From positions 160,868-224,867 of the forward strand of contig CAZJVD010000003.1 of NCBI GenBank assembly GCA_964549505.1: DNA of 64,000 nucleotides, in the 5' to 3' direction. The notes under the pieces were generated by a model. The model saw only the letters and a list, made by a program, of their open reading frames with translations. It searched no databases and was not told where the DNA came from. Shown here piece by piece: positions 34,334 through 42,558 of this stretch (position 1 is its first letter; every line of letters starts with the position of its first letter). This DNA comes from CAZJVD01 sp964549505. Its GTDB lineage: Bacteria > Bdellovibrionota > UBA1018 > CAZJVD01. Made by a program: the position numbers and the translations under genes.

Positions 34334-35409
34334 CCCCCACGCGCCGCCAGCTCAAGAAAGGCGAGTTTCTTTTCCAAGAAGGCGATTCTTCGCGCGCCAT
34401 GTACGTCTTACAGTCGGGAATGATTCGAATCTTCAAAAACAAAGGCAAAGACGGTGCGATCGAAATCGATACGATTCGAAGCGGCCAAATTTTGGGTGAA
34501 CTTGCGTTCCTCGATGGCAATCCACGATCAGCATCGGGACAGGCTCTCACCGATTGTACGCTTCATGAGATATCGGCTGAGAACTTCACACAAACCATGT
34601 CAAAGATGCCTGAATGGTTGCTTTTGCTATTAAAAACAGTGGTCGGTCGCCTGCGCGCCGCTAGCACCCGAATTCGTCAGATCGAAACAGCGTCCACGGC
34701 AATCGACTATTCGTTGGATAAGAAAGCATCCAAGAACTACGTTTATCTTTCGACACAAGAAACTCTGAAAACCTGTTCTGCAGTTTTGCTAGTTGCTGCT
34801 CGCAACGGCGAACCCGGCAAGGCGCTCGAGTCGCCCGACTCCAACGCCAGCGGCGTTCGGGTACGCGCAAACCTGATTCAGCGTTACGCAAACCAGATAT
34901 TCGGAGTGCCGGTAGCCAAGGTCACATCGGTCTTGGATGCATTAGCGCAGGCTCGCGTTCTCAGTATGGACGATGCGTCTGGAACGGGTATCACCGTCAA
35001 CGACATCGACACGCTCGAGGCATTCATTGCTTTCCAAAATGAACAAAACCTTTGCGAACCCGACAAACAGAAAACCCTTTCCCTGAAAGGCTTTCTGATT
35101 ATGAGCCTCATCGCGAAGTTCATCGACGACAAAGTCGACGCTCAGGGTAACGAAACTTACGCCGTGAATCTCGCCGAAATTGTGCGCGCTGAAGAAACGC
35201 GCTCAGGACGACCACCCTTTCGGTATGAAGAAGTGAGCGAACTTTCAGGTTATGGCTACTGTTCCGTCGCCGCGATCCAGTCGGCTGACATTGTACTCGT
35301 TACCATTCGTCCCGATGAGTTTCGTCGCCTTTTCAAAACGTACCGTCTTGTAAAAGGCTTCACAGCTCAGAACGAAAAAAACAGCAAAGCCGCTCAGCGG
35401 GCGGCGTAA
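34330..35409 (+). CDS. Cyclic-nucleotide-binding (CRP-like) effector protein
   Basis: A 359-residue protein whose first 120 residues form a cNMP-binding domain. The phosphate-binding cassette is GELAFLDGNPRSAS (residues 56-69), with the glutamate (E57) and arginine (R66) needed to hold the cyclic phosphate. The rest (about 150-359) contains a winged-helix-like segment (VRANLIQRYANQIFGVPVAKV) but no classic CRP recognition helix, so DNA binding is uncertain. The ATG at 34330 overlaps the cyclase stop (ATGA), which indicates coupled translation and a dedicated receptor for the cyclase product. A longer in-frame start at 34243 would lie inside the cyclase gene and is less likely. Confidence 0.85.
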   Translation: MTPTRRQLKKGEFLFQEGDSSRAMYVLQSGMIRIFKNKGKDGAIEIDTIRSGQILGELAFLDGNPRSASGQALTDCTLHEISAENFTQTMSKMPEWLLLLLKTVVGRLRAASTRIRQIETASTAIDYSLDKKASKNYVYLSTQETLKTCSAVLLVAARNGEPGKALESPDSNASGVRVRANLIQRYANQIFGVPVAKVTSVLDALAQARVLSMDDASGTGITVNDIDTLEAFIAFQNEQNLCEPDKQKTLSLKGFLIMSLIAKFIDDKVDAQGNETYAVNLAEIVRAEETRSGRPPFRYEEVSELSGYGYCSVAAIQSADIVLVTIRPDEFRRLFKTYRLVKGFTAQNEKNSKAAQRAA

Positions 35410-35416
35410 GAACCAC

Positions 35417-36481
35417 TTAAAGAGTACGAGGGCGCGAAGCCCGTTCGCTCACTTCACGAACTTTTTGACTGGCCTCCTTAGAGGCAATCAACAAGACGCC
35501 ATCGCTCTCAACGACGATAAGATCGTGCACGCCAACAAGAGCTACCGTCTTTCCTGGCACGTCGATAATATTGCGTCTTGCATCCACACCTAAAGCAGTT
35601 CCAGCAAGCACGACACCCACATCGGCCTGCTCGGCATCTTTGACATTCCGGCGGGCAAGACCTTCAATCGCCATCCAGTTACCGAGATCGTCCCAGCCAC
35701 AATCCAAAGGCACGGTCATCACATTCTTAGCTTTTTCAAAAACGGCGACATCAATCGATAGGCGCGGGCATTCGGAAAAAAAACGGTCGACATCACCGCC
35801 GGCTGCTTTCCACGCAGCCGGATATTCGGGCGCCAGAGCAGCAAAAGCTTCGAGTAGCACGCGGGCACGAAACACAAACATACCAGCGTTCCAAAGATAG
35901 CTTCCCGAGCGCAGGTACTCTTCCGCTCGCTCAATCGACGGCTTCTCGACAAAGGCTTGAACAGGGCATACGTCGCTACTCGTACGCTCTGCTATACGAA
36001 GATAACCAAAACCTGTTTCGGGTCGTGTGGGGACGACACCCATGGTGACAAGATCACTCCGTTCTTCGACCCAAGCACGCGCGGTTCGAACCGCAGCGGT
36101 CCATCGCTCCACTTGCTGAACCGACTGATCCGAAGGCACCACCACCATCACAGGATCGCCATGATTCTCTACAAGTGTTACAGCTGCCCAGTACAAACAA
36201 GCCGCCGTGTTGCGAGCTTGAGGCTCTGCTAGAACATCCGCCTCTTCACCGAGATGTTCGCGCACCAGTCCTTGCAACCGACGCGTTGTGAGCACCACTA
36301 AGTCGTCGACACCGACCCCGCGCAAACGCTCGGCTGTCTCTTGAATCAACGAAACTCCGGGCCGCTTTGGATTGAGTGAGAGAAACTGCTTCGGACGATC
36401 AGGCGTGCTCTTCGGCCAAAACCGAGTACCTGAGCCCCCGGCCATGATCACACCAAATGTTTTCCTCTTAAACGCGTTCAT
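35417..36481 (-). CDS. manC: Mannose-1-phosphate guanylyltransferase
   Basis: A 354-residue nucleotidyltransferase producing GDP-mannose. The signature GVIMAGGSGTRFWPKSTPDR (about residues 9-28) with RPKQFL is diagnostic, and the VEKPSIERAEEYL and YLWNAGMFVFR blocks (about 170-195) match the sugar-binding region. It lacks the C-terminal mannose-6-phosphate isomerase domain of bifunctional AlgA-type enzymes. A separate cupin gene directly upstream, with a four-base overlap, carries that fold instead. GDP-mannose would feed the mannosyltransferases encoded nearby. Confidence 0.93.
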   Translation of the reverse strand: MNAFKRKTFGVIMAGGSGTRFWPKSTPDRPKQFLSLNPKRPGVSLIQETAERLRGVGVDDLVVLTTRRLQGLVREHLGEEADVLAEPQARNTAACLYWAAVTLVENHGDPVMVVVPSDQSVQQVERWTAAVRTARAWVEERSDLVTMGVVPTRPETGFGYLRIAERTSSDVCPVQAFVEKPSIERAEEYLRSGSYLWNAGMFVFRARVLLEAFAALAPEYPAAWKAAGGDVDRFFSECPRLSIDVAVFEKAKNVMTVPLDCGWDDLGNWMAIEGLARRNVKDAEQADVGVVLAGTALGVDARRNIIDVPGKTVALVGVHDLIVVESDGVLLIASKEASQKVREVSERASRPRTL

Positions 36482-36855
36482 GGTGCGTTCGTGCCAGCGC
36501 GTCCATAAGCGTCTTCAATGCGTACGACATCGCCGAGCTGGGGAGTGGATACTTCGAGCACCGTACAGTCTTCAACGGCTGTCATGCGATGTTTGCGCAT
36601 GGGCGGAATATGATGAGCCTCGCCCGCCTTCAAAACCGTTTCTGAAAGCACGCCATTTTCCTCAAAATGAAAACTCATCACACCACTCATGACGTAAATC
36701 GTTTCTTCTTTCACTTCATGAAACTGGAGTGAAAGGCGCTGCCCTTTTTTAATGAATATAATCTTTCCGACGTAGTCGCCAGTCTGAGCCCATATGAGCT
36801 CATGTCCCCATGGCTTTTCGACCTTCTTCACGTCGCGCTTTGACATAAACTTCAT
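36478..36855 (-). CDS. Mannose-6-phosphate isomerase-type cupin
   Basis: A 125-residue single-domain cupin matching the C-terminal isomerase module of type II phosphomannose isomerase/GMP proteins: KPWGHELIWAQTGDYVGKII, LSLQFHEVKEETIYVMSG (metal-binding His and Glu) and HHIPPMRKHRMTA. It probably interconverts fructose-6-phosphate and mannose-6-phosphate or assists the GMP enzyme encoded next. It has lost its fusion to manC but keeps a four-base overlap with it. Start could be ATG 36855 or ATG 36846; a GAGG lies three or twelve bases upstream respectively, so neither is ideal. Confidence 0.85.
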   Translation of the reverse strand: MKFMSKRDVKKVEKPWGHELIWAQTGDYVGKIIFIKKGQRLSLQFHEVKEETIYVMSGVMSFHFEENGVLSETVLKAGEAHHIPPMRKHRMTAVEDCTVLEVSTPQLGDVVRIEDAYGRAGTNAP

Positions 36856-36860
36856 GAACC

Positions 36861-37589
36861 TCAGGGAATAGGTGCGATGACAAACGACTCAATCACACGC
36901 TGTGAGCGATATCTCTCAGCTGACTTTCGTGCGGCGGGAGCCGATTCAAATTTTCCTAAGTAAACACGAAACCACTTCTTACCTTGGACATCAGCAGGAA
37001 CCATGTAGGGTTCCACACCCAATGCTTCAAGACGTTCAAGATGATCACGCGCGAGATTCTGTGTGGGATACGAACCGATCTGAATCGAAAACTTTCCAGC
37101 AGCTTCTTCCACCGCTTTTGCGACTTCGGCTGGCGGGGTCTCCGCGACGGTCTTCTCTGGTTTTGCAGTTTCGGTATCCGTGGTTGCACCACCTTCTGGA
37201 GTTTTTGCTTCGGACGGTAAAGTGATCTGTCGCGGAGTTTCTAACTGAATTCCTGTGCGCGCCACTTCCGCATGAAGCGCCTCACCGAGGCTAGCACGAG
37301 CGACCTTCTCTGAGTTTTTTCCTTGCTCCTTAAGATCCAAACGATCCGGAACAGCATCGTCCTGCCCTTGGAGCTTAGCGTGTGTTCCTTCGTCCGTGGG
37401 CGCGGCCGTATGTCCTGCTTGGGCCGATTCGGTGTGCGCCTGGGGTTGCGACGGATCGACAAGAATGCCAACGCGTTTTCCCAAGTGAATCCCAAGCGTA
37501 AACGAGAAAAGTGCGACGAGAATACCCAGGGCAACAAGAAGGGCCATTTCCTTGCGCCCGTACACATAAAGAAAAGGCTTTTGCCCCAT
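36861..37589 (-). CDS. SPOR-domain inner-membrane protein
   Basis: A 242-residue protein with a short cytoplasmic head, one membrane helix (LLVALGILVALFSFTLGIHL, about residues 16-36), a long charged Glu/Lys/Thr linker and a C-terminal SPOR domain of about 75 residues (KFSIQIGSYPTQNLARDHLE, then WFRVYLGKFES). SPOR domains bind denuded peptidoglycan at division sites, so an FtsN/DedD-like role is likely. I start at ATG 37589, directly before the membrane helix; an upstream ATG at 37661 is possible, and neither has a good ribosome site. It is five bases upstream of the cupin gene on the same strand. Confidence 0.85.
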   Translation of the reverse strand: MGQKPFLYVYGRKEMALLVALGILVALFSFTLGIHLGKRVGILVDPSQPQAHTESAQAGHTAAPTDEGTHAKLQGQDDAVPDRLDLKEQGKNSEKVARASLGEALHAEVARTGIQLETPRQITLPSEAKTPEGGATTDTETAKPEKTVAETPPAEVAKAVEEAAGKFSIQIGSYPTQNLARDHLERLEALGVEPYMVPADVQGKKWFRVYLGKFESAPAARKSAERYRSQRVIESFVIAPIP

Positions 37590-37736
37590 GAAACTACTAT
37601 TAACGAGCTTGGCGTACCCAGTCAAACACAAACGTGGTCCGAGATCGAGTCGCATCGTCAAAACGGCAGAGATTTGGCGCTCCCGGGCTCCTCTTAATTA
37701 CTGCACCCGGGCACAACCCTTGCCTTGGCTGAGCTC

Positions 37737-37913
37737 ATGACAATCATTAAAAACTCGTCCGGACAAACACTGACCGAATACCTCATTCTACTCGTGATCT
37801 TGGCGATCGCATCGATCGGTCTCACCAACACACTGGGCTCCCGTATTCGCACCAAGCTCAAAGCCGCTTCCGAGAAAATAGATCGTGAAGTGCAAATCGA
37901 CGGCGGAATCTAA
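37737..37913 (+). CDS. Flp/TadE-like small pilin
   Basis: A 58-residue protein with a short polar head (IIKNSSGQTLTEY), then a single hydrophobic helix (LILLVILAIASIGLTNTL) and a charged amphipathic tail. The GQxLxEY pattern immediately before the helix is the class III (type IV prepilin-like) processing site seen in Flp and TadE proteins, with Glu at the +5-like position. It is the first of five tiny same-strand genes with similar architecture. A TTG at 37725 would add four residues. No assembly ATPase or peptidase gene is nearby. Confidence 0.7.
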   Translation: MTIIKNSSGQTLTEYLILLVILAIASIGLTNTLGSRIRTKLKAASEKIDREVQIDGGI

Positions 37914-37916
37914 GCG

Positions 37917-38168
37917 GTGACCGAATCGCTCCTGGCTTTCTCACTGAGTATGATGTTTTTCCTCATCGCCTTCGCCGCCGAGTTGCGTGTTTACTCAAAC
38001 ATTCGTTGCTTGCACGACGTTTTTGAAACGACCCGTGCAGCACTTGAGAGCGACGAACCCCTGCTCCCTTCCTCGAGCACGCAGCTCCGCCGAACCCGGA
38101 CGGGCATATCCGGTCGGCGGAGCTGCGGACCTTTTCATCAAGAGCTTCATTTGCGACAGCTGCCATGA
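37917..38168 (+). CDS. TadE/F-like short membrane protein
   Basis: An 83-residue protein starting at GTG three bases after the previous stop. The N-terminus TESLLAFSLSMMFFLIAFAA is a prepilin-like helix, followed by a polar region rich in Arg, Ser and Cys. No family can be fixed at this length. It overlaps the next gene by four bases, supporting real translation within a pilin-like cluster. Confidence 0.55.
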   Translation: MTESLLAFSLSMMFFLIAFAAELRVYSNIRCLHDVFETTRAALESDEPLLPSSSTQLRRTRTGISGRRSCGPFHQELHLRQLP

Positions 38169-38737
38169 CCCTGCTTCACGGCCTTTTTTTCTTACTCTTG
38201 GTCCTCGCTCTTGGTTTTGGTGGCATTCTACTCAACTCAAAGCTCACACGGCAGATGCACACTCAACTGCAACTGGACCGTTGTGTCGCGCGAACAGCGG
38301 TGCAAACCAAAACCGCGCTCGACCACATCGGAAAACTCAATCTGGCGATCGTGACGGCTCGAAACGCAGCGAAAAAGACCCCTCATCCACTGGCAAGAGC
38401 CGGAATAATCGCCGGGATCTCTGCGCTTGTGACCGCTCAGGAGATCGAACGACGCCGATTCACTGTTCTTCAAATCCTGTTTCTCAAATGTGGCGGACTG
38501 TTTGGAACACCCGTGGAACTTCCTTTACGACGACTTCCTCCTGACAGTGCGGGTCCACAGCCACTACACTGGATGAAGATACCTATTCCTGAAATCGTCC
38601 TTCAGGCACGCAAGCTACGTCGATCGTCCTCGGCAACATTGTGGAACTCTATGGCCGAAGATCTCTACGGCTTTGCCTCATGGAAGGAACGCTGGTCCCG
38701 AAAACCCCACCATCGCCGACCGATCGCACTCCAATGA
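38165..38737 (+). CDS. TadG-like membrane-anchored protein of unknown function
   Basis: A 190-residue protein with an N-terminal hydrophobic helix (LLHGLFFLLLVLALGFGGIL) and a periplasmic body of mostly helical, basic character, including a second weak hydrophobic stretch (AGIIAGISALVTA). The layout of a short anchor plus larger exported domain, encoded directly after pilin-like genes, is that of TadE/F/G minor pseudopilins. I see no catalytic motif. Four-base overlaps join it to both neighbours. Confidence 0.6.
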   Translation: MTLLHGLFFLLLVLALGFGGILLNSKLTRQMHTQLQLDRCVARTAVQTKTALDHIGKLNLAIVTARNAAKKTPHPLARAGIIAGISALVTAQEIERRRFTVLQILFLKCGGLFGTPVELPLRRLPPDSAGPQPLHWMKIPIPEIVLQARKLRRSSSATLWNSMAEDLYGFASWKERWSRKPHHRRPIALQ

Positions 38738-38898
38738 AGAAAACACTCACCAACCCACACGCCCAAGCACTGACCGAGGTTATTTTATGGATATCAATCG
38801 CTTGCTTCGTCGTTCTGTCCGTACTTCACCTCGAACAGCGACAAACGCGGAACCTCGAACAACTCAAGCGCGCTTTTCTTTCCGTTTACCAAAACTAG
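38734..38898 (+). CDS. Very small prepilin-like protein
   Basis: A 54-residue product starting at the ATG that overlaps the previous stop (ATGA). The head KKTLTNPHAQALTEV precedes a hydrophobic helix (ILWISIACFVVLSVLHL) and a charged tail. The AQALTE motif resembles the GQTLTE of the first gene in the cluster, which argues that this short frame is real and is processed in the same way. The frame is partly shadowed by a longer open frame on the same strand. Confidence 0.6.
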   Translation: MKKTLTNPHAQALTEVILWISIACFVVLSVLHLEQRQTRNLEQLKRAFLSVYQN

Positions 38899-38933
38899 GA
38901 GAACACGGACGCGGTGGCGCCCGAGGAGCCACG

Positions 38934-39389
38934 CTGGCGGTCCTCTCGCTGTGGCTAGCGGTCGCGGCCAACGCGCGTTCGCGACAGAACGCCGAGGCGA
39001 CCTTCTTTGAAACTCAGTTCCCTCCAAATGCCATTCTCGAAAGCCTGGCCGCAGCACGTGGACTCACTCCGATCTCTGACTGGGATCGCTTCACGCGGGT
39101 ACAGAAAACTCTCCCTTCCATGCTACCGGGCCCCAACCGACTGTGGACGACGCAAACACAAGACTTCGTCGTGGCGTCAAACGTTCGTGGCGAAGTCGAT
39201 CGGATCTGGCAACGACCCTTGCCCAAAGGCGAGAAGCAGCTCCTCCCGAAGACTCCTGAGGCCTGGATCGACCTGGGAACCGGTTGGCGTGGCCTGGTCG
39301 CGTGGGTGAAGCTCCCGGTCATGGCAAAGCCAGCGGCCACACATCAAGGGATCCGAAGATTCAAGGATCCGCTCGAACTACAGTATTGA
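38934..39389 (+). CDS. Exported protein of pilin-like cluster, probable CTG start
   Basis: A protein of about 151 residues with no recognised domain. The open frame extends back to 38673, but the upstream part overlaps the 54-residue gene and reads as Arg/Thr-rich shadow sequence. A signal-peptide-like stretch (LAVLSLWLAVAANA) begins at CTG 38934, which lies five bases after a strong GAGGAG (38923-38928). I therefore place the start at this CTG. ATG 38788 is the nearest canonical alternative and would give about 200 residues. The mature part is mixed, with two Trp-rich segments (TGWRGLVAWVKLP). Confidence 0.5.
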   Translation: MAVLSLWLAVAANARSRQNAEATFFETQFPPNAILESLAAARGLTPISDWDRFTRVQKTLPSMLPGPNRLWTTQTQDFVVASNVRGEVDRIWQRPLPKGEKQLLPKTPEAWIDLGTGWRGLVAWVKLPVMAKPAATHQGIRRFKDPLELQY

Positions 39390-39423
39390 CGTGCGGGCAA
39401 ACTCTCTGTTTACTGCCTCTTCA

Positions 39424-40374
39424 ATGAACGTTTCACAGCAACGTCCTCATGGACTTCTCGTTGTCGGTTCACTCGCTTTTGACAGTATCGAAACACCCTC
39501 TGGAAAAGCGGATCGCGTACTGGGTGGCTCGGTCAACTACTTCTCGGTCGGCGCATCGCTCTTTACGCCGGTAAGTGTTGTTGGCGTCGTTGGTGATGAC
39601 TTTCCCGAAGAGCATCTTGCTTTTATGCGGACACGTGGGATTGACACTTCGGGCGTGCAACGCGTTCACGGGAAAACTTTCTACTGGAAAGGCCAGTACG
39701 CGACCAATCTCGACGAAGCCAAAACACTGACCACCGAGCTCAATGTCTTCAAGGATTTCCATCCGCGCCTGTCGGGCGAACAGCTGACTGCACGCCATGT
39801 TTTCTTAGCGAATATCGATCCGCTGCTGCAGGCCGGTGTTCTTGACCAGCTTCAGAAACCGGAACTGGTTGCTCTCGACACGATGAATTTCTGGCTCCAG
39901 GGCCCCAAGAAAACTGAAGTTCTAGACGTGTTGAAACGCGTGGACGTTCTTAGCGTCAACGAGATGGAGGCAGGACTTCTGAGCGGTCAGACCAATCTCG
40001 TTCTGGCTGCGGAAGCTATTCAACGTTTGGGTCCAAAAGCTGTTTTCATCAAGCGGGGACAGATCGGTTCGGCGCTTTTCTTTGAGAAAGATGTTTTTCT
40101 TTTGCCGGCTTTTCCTGTCCGACTCGCAAAGGATCCGACCGGTGCTGGCGACACCTTTGCGGCCGGTGTCATGGGTTATCTCACGCGACAAGGCCTATCG
40201 CGCGATGACTTATCGGGAACCAAGGGACTTCATGAACTCAAGCAGGCCATGGTGCGTGGAACCGTATTAGCTAGCTTCACGGTCGAAGACTTTGGTTTAC
40301 GCCGCCTGTCGACACTGACGCTGTCCGACCTTGAAAATCGAATTGCTGAATTTACGCGCATGGTTCGTTTCTAG
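39424..40374 (+). CDS. PfkB-family sugar kinase
   Basis: A 316-residue ribokinase-fold kinase. The N-terminal GGSVNYFSVGAS block (about residues 36-47) binds the sugar, and the C-terminal signature DPTGAGDTFAAGVMGYL (about residue 238) holds the anion hole and catalytic aspartate. The central VSVNEMEAGLL and AVFIKRGQIGSALF strands match the family. Substrate is not determined; adenosine, ribose and heptose-phosphate kinases share this pattern. ATG 39424 begins just before the fold; GTG 39391 is an alternative. The stop lies in a dispersed CTAG repeat. Confidence 0.88.
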   Translation: MNVSQQRPHGLLVVGSLAFDSIETPSGKADRVLGGSVNYFSVGASLFTPVSVVGVVGDDFPEEHLAFMRTRGIDTSGVQRVHGKTFYWKGQYATNLDEAKTLTTELNVFKDFHPRLSGEQLTARHVFLANIDPLLQAGVLDQLQKPELVALDTMNFWLQGPKKTEVLDVLKRVDVLSVNEMEAGLLSGQTNLVLAAEAIQRLGPKAVFIKRGQIGSALFFEKDVFLLPAFPVRLAKDPTGAGDTFAAGVMGYLTRQGLSRDDLSGTKGLHELKQAMVRGTVLASFTVEDFGLRRLSTLTLSDLENRIAEFTRMVRF

Positions 40375-40391
40375 GGCGTGTCCTCATTTGT
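40371..40391. repeat. CTAG-associated dispersed repeat, copy B
   Basis: CTAG followed by GGCGTGTCCTCATTTG, matching copies at 12570 and 49622. The TAG is the stop codon of the PfkB kinase gene. Confidence 0.5.
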
Positions 40392-40435
40392 TATGACCGG
40401 CTCGTTGAAGCGTATTTTAGATAATAGGACGCTAC

Positions 40436-41056
40436 TTACGCAGCGTTGGCGCGGGCGGTCTGGAGTAGCCCACGTTCGTAACCTTCAATCAGGGCTCGGA
40501 GCTCACTGATCGCTACGTCACCTTTGTTCATGCGACTGTAAAACTGAGCTCGGTCACCGGGCTGCTGAGTCATGATGGCTTCGTCGATCACTCCGCGAAG
40601 AAACCAGCTATACGAACGATGGGCCCATAGATCGAGGGTCAGAAGTTCGCGTGCGAGGGCACTCGAGAGCAGCTTCGCTCCACGGTCGTTCTTGCGACCG
40701 ACTTCTTTCAGAATCTCTTGATAGATGCGCGAGCAATGCGCGGATTTTTGGTGAAACACACTGAGCATGTTCCAATACCCGCCCACGACACAGACCAACC
40801 AAAGAATCGCTGGATCGATTTCGATTCCACTCAACACAAGACGAATGTTTCCAAAAAACTGAAAATAGATCGCAAAAAAGAAGCTGACCGACAGAAGCGC
40901 GCGAAGCAATAGAAGATTCCCACGCGGTCGGTTTTTGAAATAGATCCACCGGTAAAAGACGATGTACTCAAACACCATATCCAGAAGACCTGGAAACGTC
41001 TTTGGACGGCTCTCGCGCAGCTTGACCGTAGCTTCTGTCACCGCATCTTCTGTCAT
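40436..41056 (-). CDS. Two-span membrane protein of unknown function
   Basis: A 206-residue protein with two hydrophobic helices at about residues 45-65 (LLLRALLSVSFFFAIYFQFF) and 78-98 (AILWLVCVVGGYWNMLSVF), and a helical cytoplasmic C-terminal half. The open frame reaches 41242, but the upstream 62 residues overlap the divergent lipoprotein gene and are not membrane-like, so I place the start at ATG 41056 (MTEDAVTEATVKL). No family recognised. Confidence 0.7.
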   Translation of the reverse strand: MTEDAVTEATVKLRESRPKTFPGLLDMVFEYIVFYRWIYFKNRPRGNLLLLRALLSVSFFFAIYFQFFGNIRLVLSGIEIDPAILWLVCVVGGYWNMLSVFHQKSAHCSRIYQEILKEVGRKNDRGAKLLSSALARELLTLDLWAHRSYSWFLRGVIDEAIMTQQPGDRAQFYSRMNKGDVAISELRALIEGYERGLLQTARANAA

Positions 41057-41123
41057 AGAGTCATATTGTAGACACGCTTGGGACTTTTGACAAACGCTGG
41101 CCGTCGACGGCAAGCTTAAAACT

Positions 41124-41471
41124 GTGAAACGATCACTCTTGAGACGTTCGTTGTGTATTCTGGTATTCGTTTCCTCGGGGCTGCTGACTGTGGGAGCCTG
41201 TGCGCGAAAGGGAACACCCGTCGATTCGAACGATCCACGCATGGTTCAGGCTCAGATTCGAGCGGATCGCACTGAGGACATCGATGAACTGATCTCGCAA
41301 CAACGCGAGCTCATACGCAAGATCAAAGACCACCCAACGTTGGCCGAGGCCGATAAGTTTAAGCGGATCGAAAACGTGAAAAAAAACATTGAAGCGCTCG
41401 AAAAAAATGGACGTGAGCTTCGCGCTCAAACGCGTGAAGAGTTCACAAATCCGTCGTCTGCGCAGCAGTAA
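41124..41471 (+). CDS. Small lipoprotein with coiled-coil body
   Basis: A 115-residue lipoprotein: basic head, hydrophobic core and lipobox LTVGAC (Cys at residue 26), then about 75 residues of charged helix with heptad-like spacing (IDELISQQRELIRKIKDH, IENVKKNIEALEKNG). Such small coiled-coil lipoproteins often act as envelope spacers. It is divergent from the two-span membrane protein gene, and its 3' end overlaps the convergent GT4 gene by 29 bases. Confidence 0.75.
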   Translation: MKRSLLRRSLCILVFVSSGLLTVGACARKGTPVDSNDPRMVQAQIRADRTEDIDELISQQRELIRKIKDHPTLAEADKFKRIENVKKNIEALEKNGRELRAQTREEFTNPSSAQQ

Positions 41472-42546
41472 CGAACGTACGAAAATCCTCTAAAAAACGA
41501 CGTCGTGAAAACCGTGCGGCATGATCTCGAATTTTCTGTTCGCTATACCGCGATCGCGTCTTTTCGAACTCTCGAACGGCAGCCTGAAGCCCCGCAACGG
41601 TCTGTTCACTGAAAAGCAATCCTGTTTCATCGGTCACAGTTTCCAGAGCACCACCGGCGGCGAACGCGATCACAGGCAAACCGGAGGCCATCGCTTCCAG
41701 CGGCATGATACCGAAGTCTTCTTTACCGGGAAAAACCAGCGCTCGCGCTCCGAGATACAGATCACGTAACTCTTCATCACTCACACGACCTAAAAACTCG
41801 ATGTTCGTTGCAACCGAACCGCGCAACGCCTTTTCTTCTTGTCCCGAACCGGCGACTCGAAGCGGAAGCCCGAGTTCTTGAAAAGCCCGAAGCGCGAGGT
41901 CAACACGTTTGTAAGGAGCAAGCGCACCAGCAATCAAATAGTAATCGTCGGATCTTCTCGGCTTCTGAAAAAACTCCCAGCGCACGAAAGGATGAATCAC
42001 CCAAGCGGGACGGCCATAGGCTCGCAAAATCTGTTCAGCGATGAACCGACTGTTGGCCGCAAGTGCGTGCACGCGTGGCCACTGGCTGACCCCGAAATCC
42101 CAATGCTGGAGTGGCTTTCGAATGAGACGCCCTACGAGACGAACGATCGATGACACTCTATCGGTCGAAAAGTAGTCATCAAAGCGATCCCAAACGTAGC
42201 GCATAGGAGCGTGAACATAACTGATATGGCGAGCTCGCGAACCAACGCGAACACCTTTAGCCACACAGTGACTCGACGAAATGACGAGATCGTAACCACG
42301 AACATCGAGACTCCGTACCGCAAGCGGGAGAATCGGTAGTAATGGCCGATAGTGCTCGCGCAGAAAACGCGATCGCTGCATCCAAGAGGTGAAAATGCGG
42401 TGACGTTCAATCGCCGGGGAAACAGATCCTTTTTCGTGAAAAAGAGTGAAAAGATCGGCGTCTGGAAAAAGTTCGAGAATAGCCTCAAGGACATGCTCTC
42501 CACCGCGCATACCATTGAGCCAGTCGTGAACGACCGCGACTTTCAC
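41443..42546 (-). CDS. GT4 family glycosyltransferase (mannosyltransferase-like)
   Basis: A 367-residue GT-B glycosyltransferase. The N-terminus VAVVHDWLNGMRGGEHVLEA is typical of GT4 mannosyl/rhamnosyltransferases acting on O-antigen or exopolysaccharide. VHAPMRYVWDRF (about residue 110) and the C-terminal donor site GLPVIAFAAGGALETV with a preceding PGKEDFGIMPLEAMASG (E-x7-E motif) are clear. Length is normal. It is the last gene of a minus-strand polysaccharide cluster, 12 bases after the decarboxylase/epimerase-like gene. Confidence 0.9.
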   Translation of the reverse strand: MKVAVVHDWLNGMRGGEHVLEAILELFPDADLFTLFHEKGSVSPAIERHRIFTSWMQRSRFLREHYRPLLPILPLAVRSLDVRGYDLVISSSHCVAKGVRVGSRARHISYVHAPMRYVWDRFDDYFSTDRVSSIVRLVGRLIRKPLQHWDFGVSQWPRVHALAANSRFIAEQILRAYGRPAWVIHPFVRWEFFQKPRRSDDYYLIAGALAPYKRVDLALRAFQELGLPLRVAGSGQEEKALRGSVATNIEFLGRVSDEELRDLYLGARALVFPGKEDFGIMPLEAMASGLPVIAFAAGGALETVTDETGLLFSEQTVAGLQAAVREFEKTRSRYSEQKIRDHAARFSRRRFLEDFRTFVTAAQTTDL

Positions 42547-42558
42547 CGGAGTCAGGTC

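Noticed and set aside
38673..38933. Upstream extension of the last pilin-cluster gene
   Set aside because: The extension overlaps two better supported frames and reads as Arg/Thr-rich shadow sequence. The signal-peptide-like start at 38934 is preferred.
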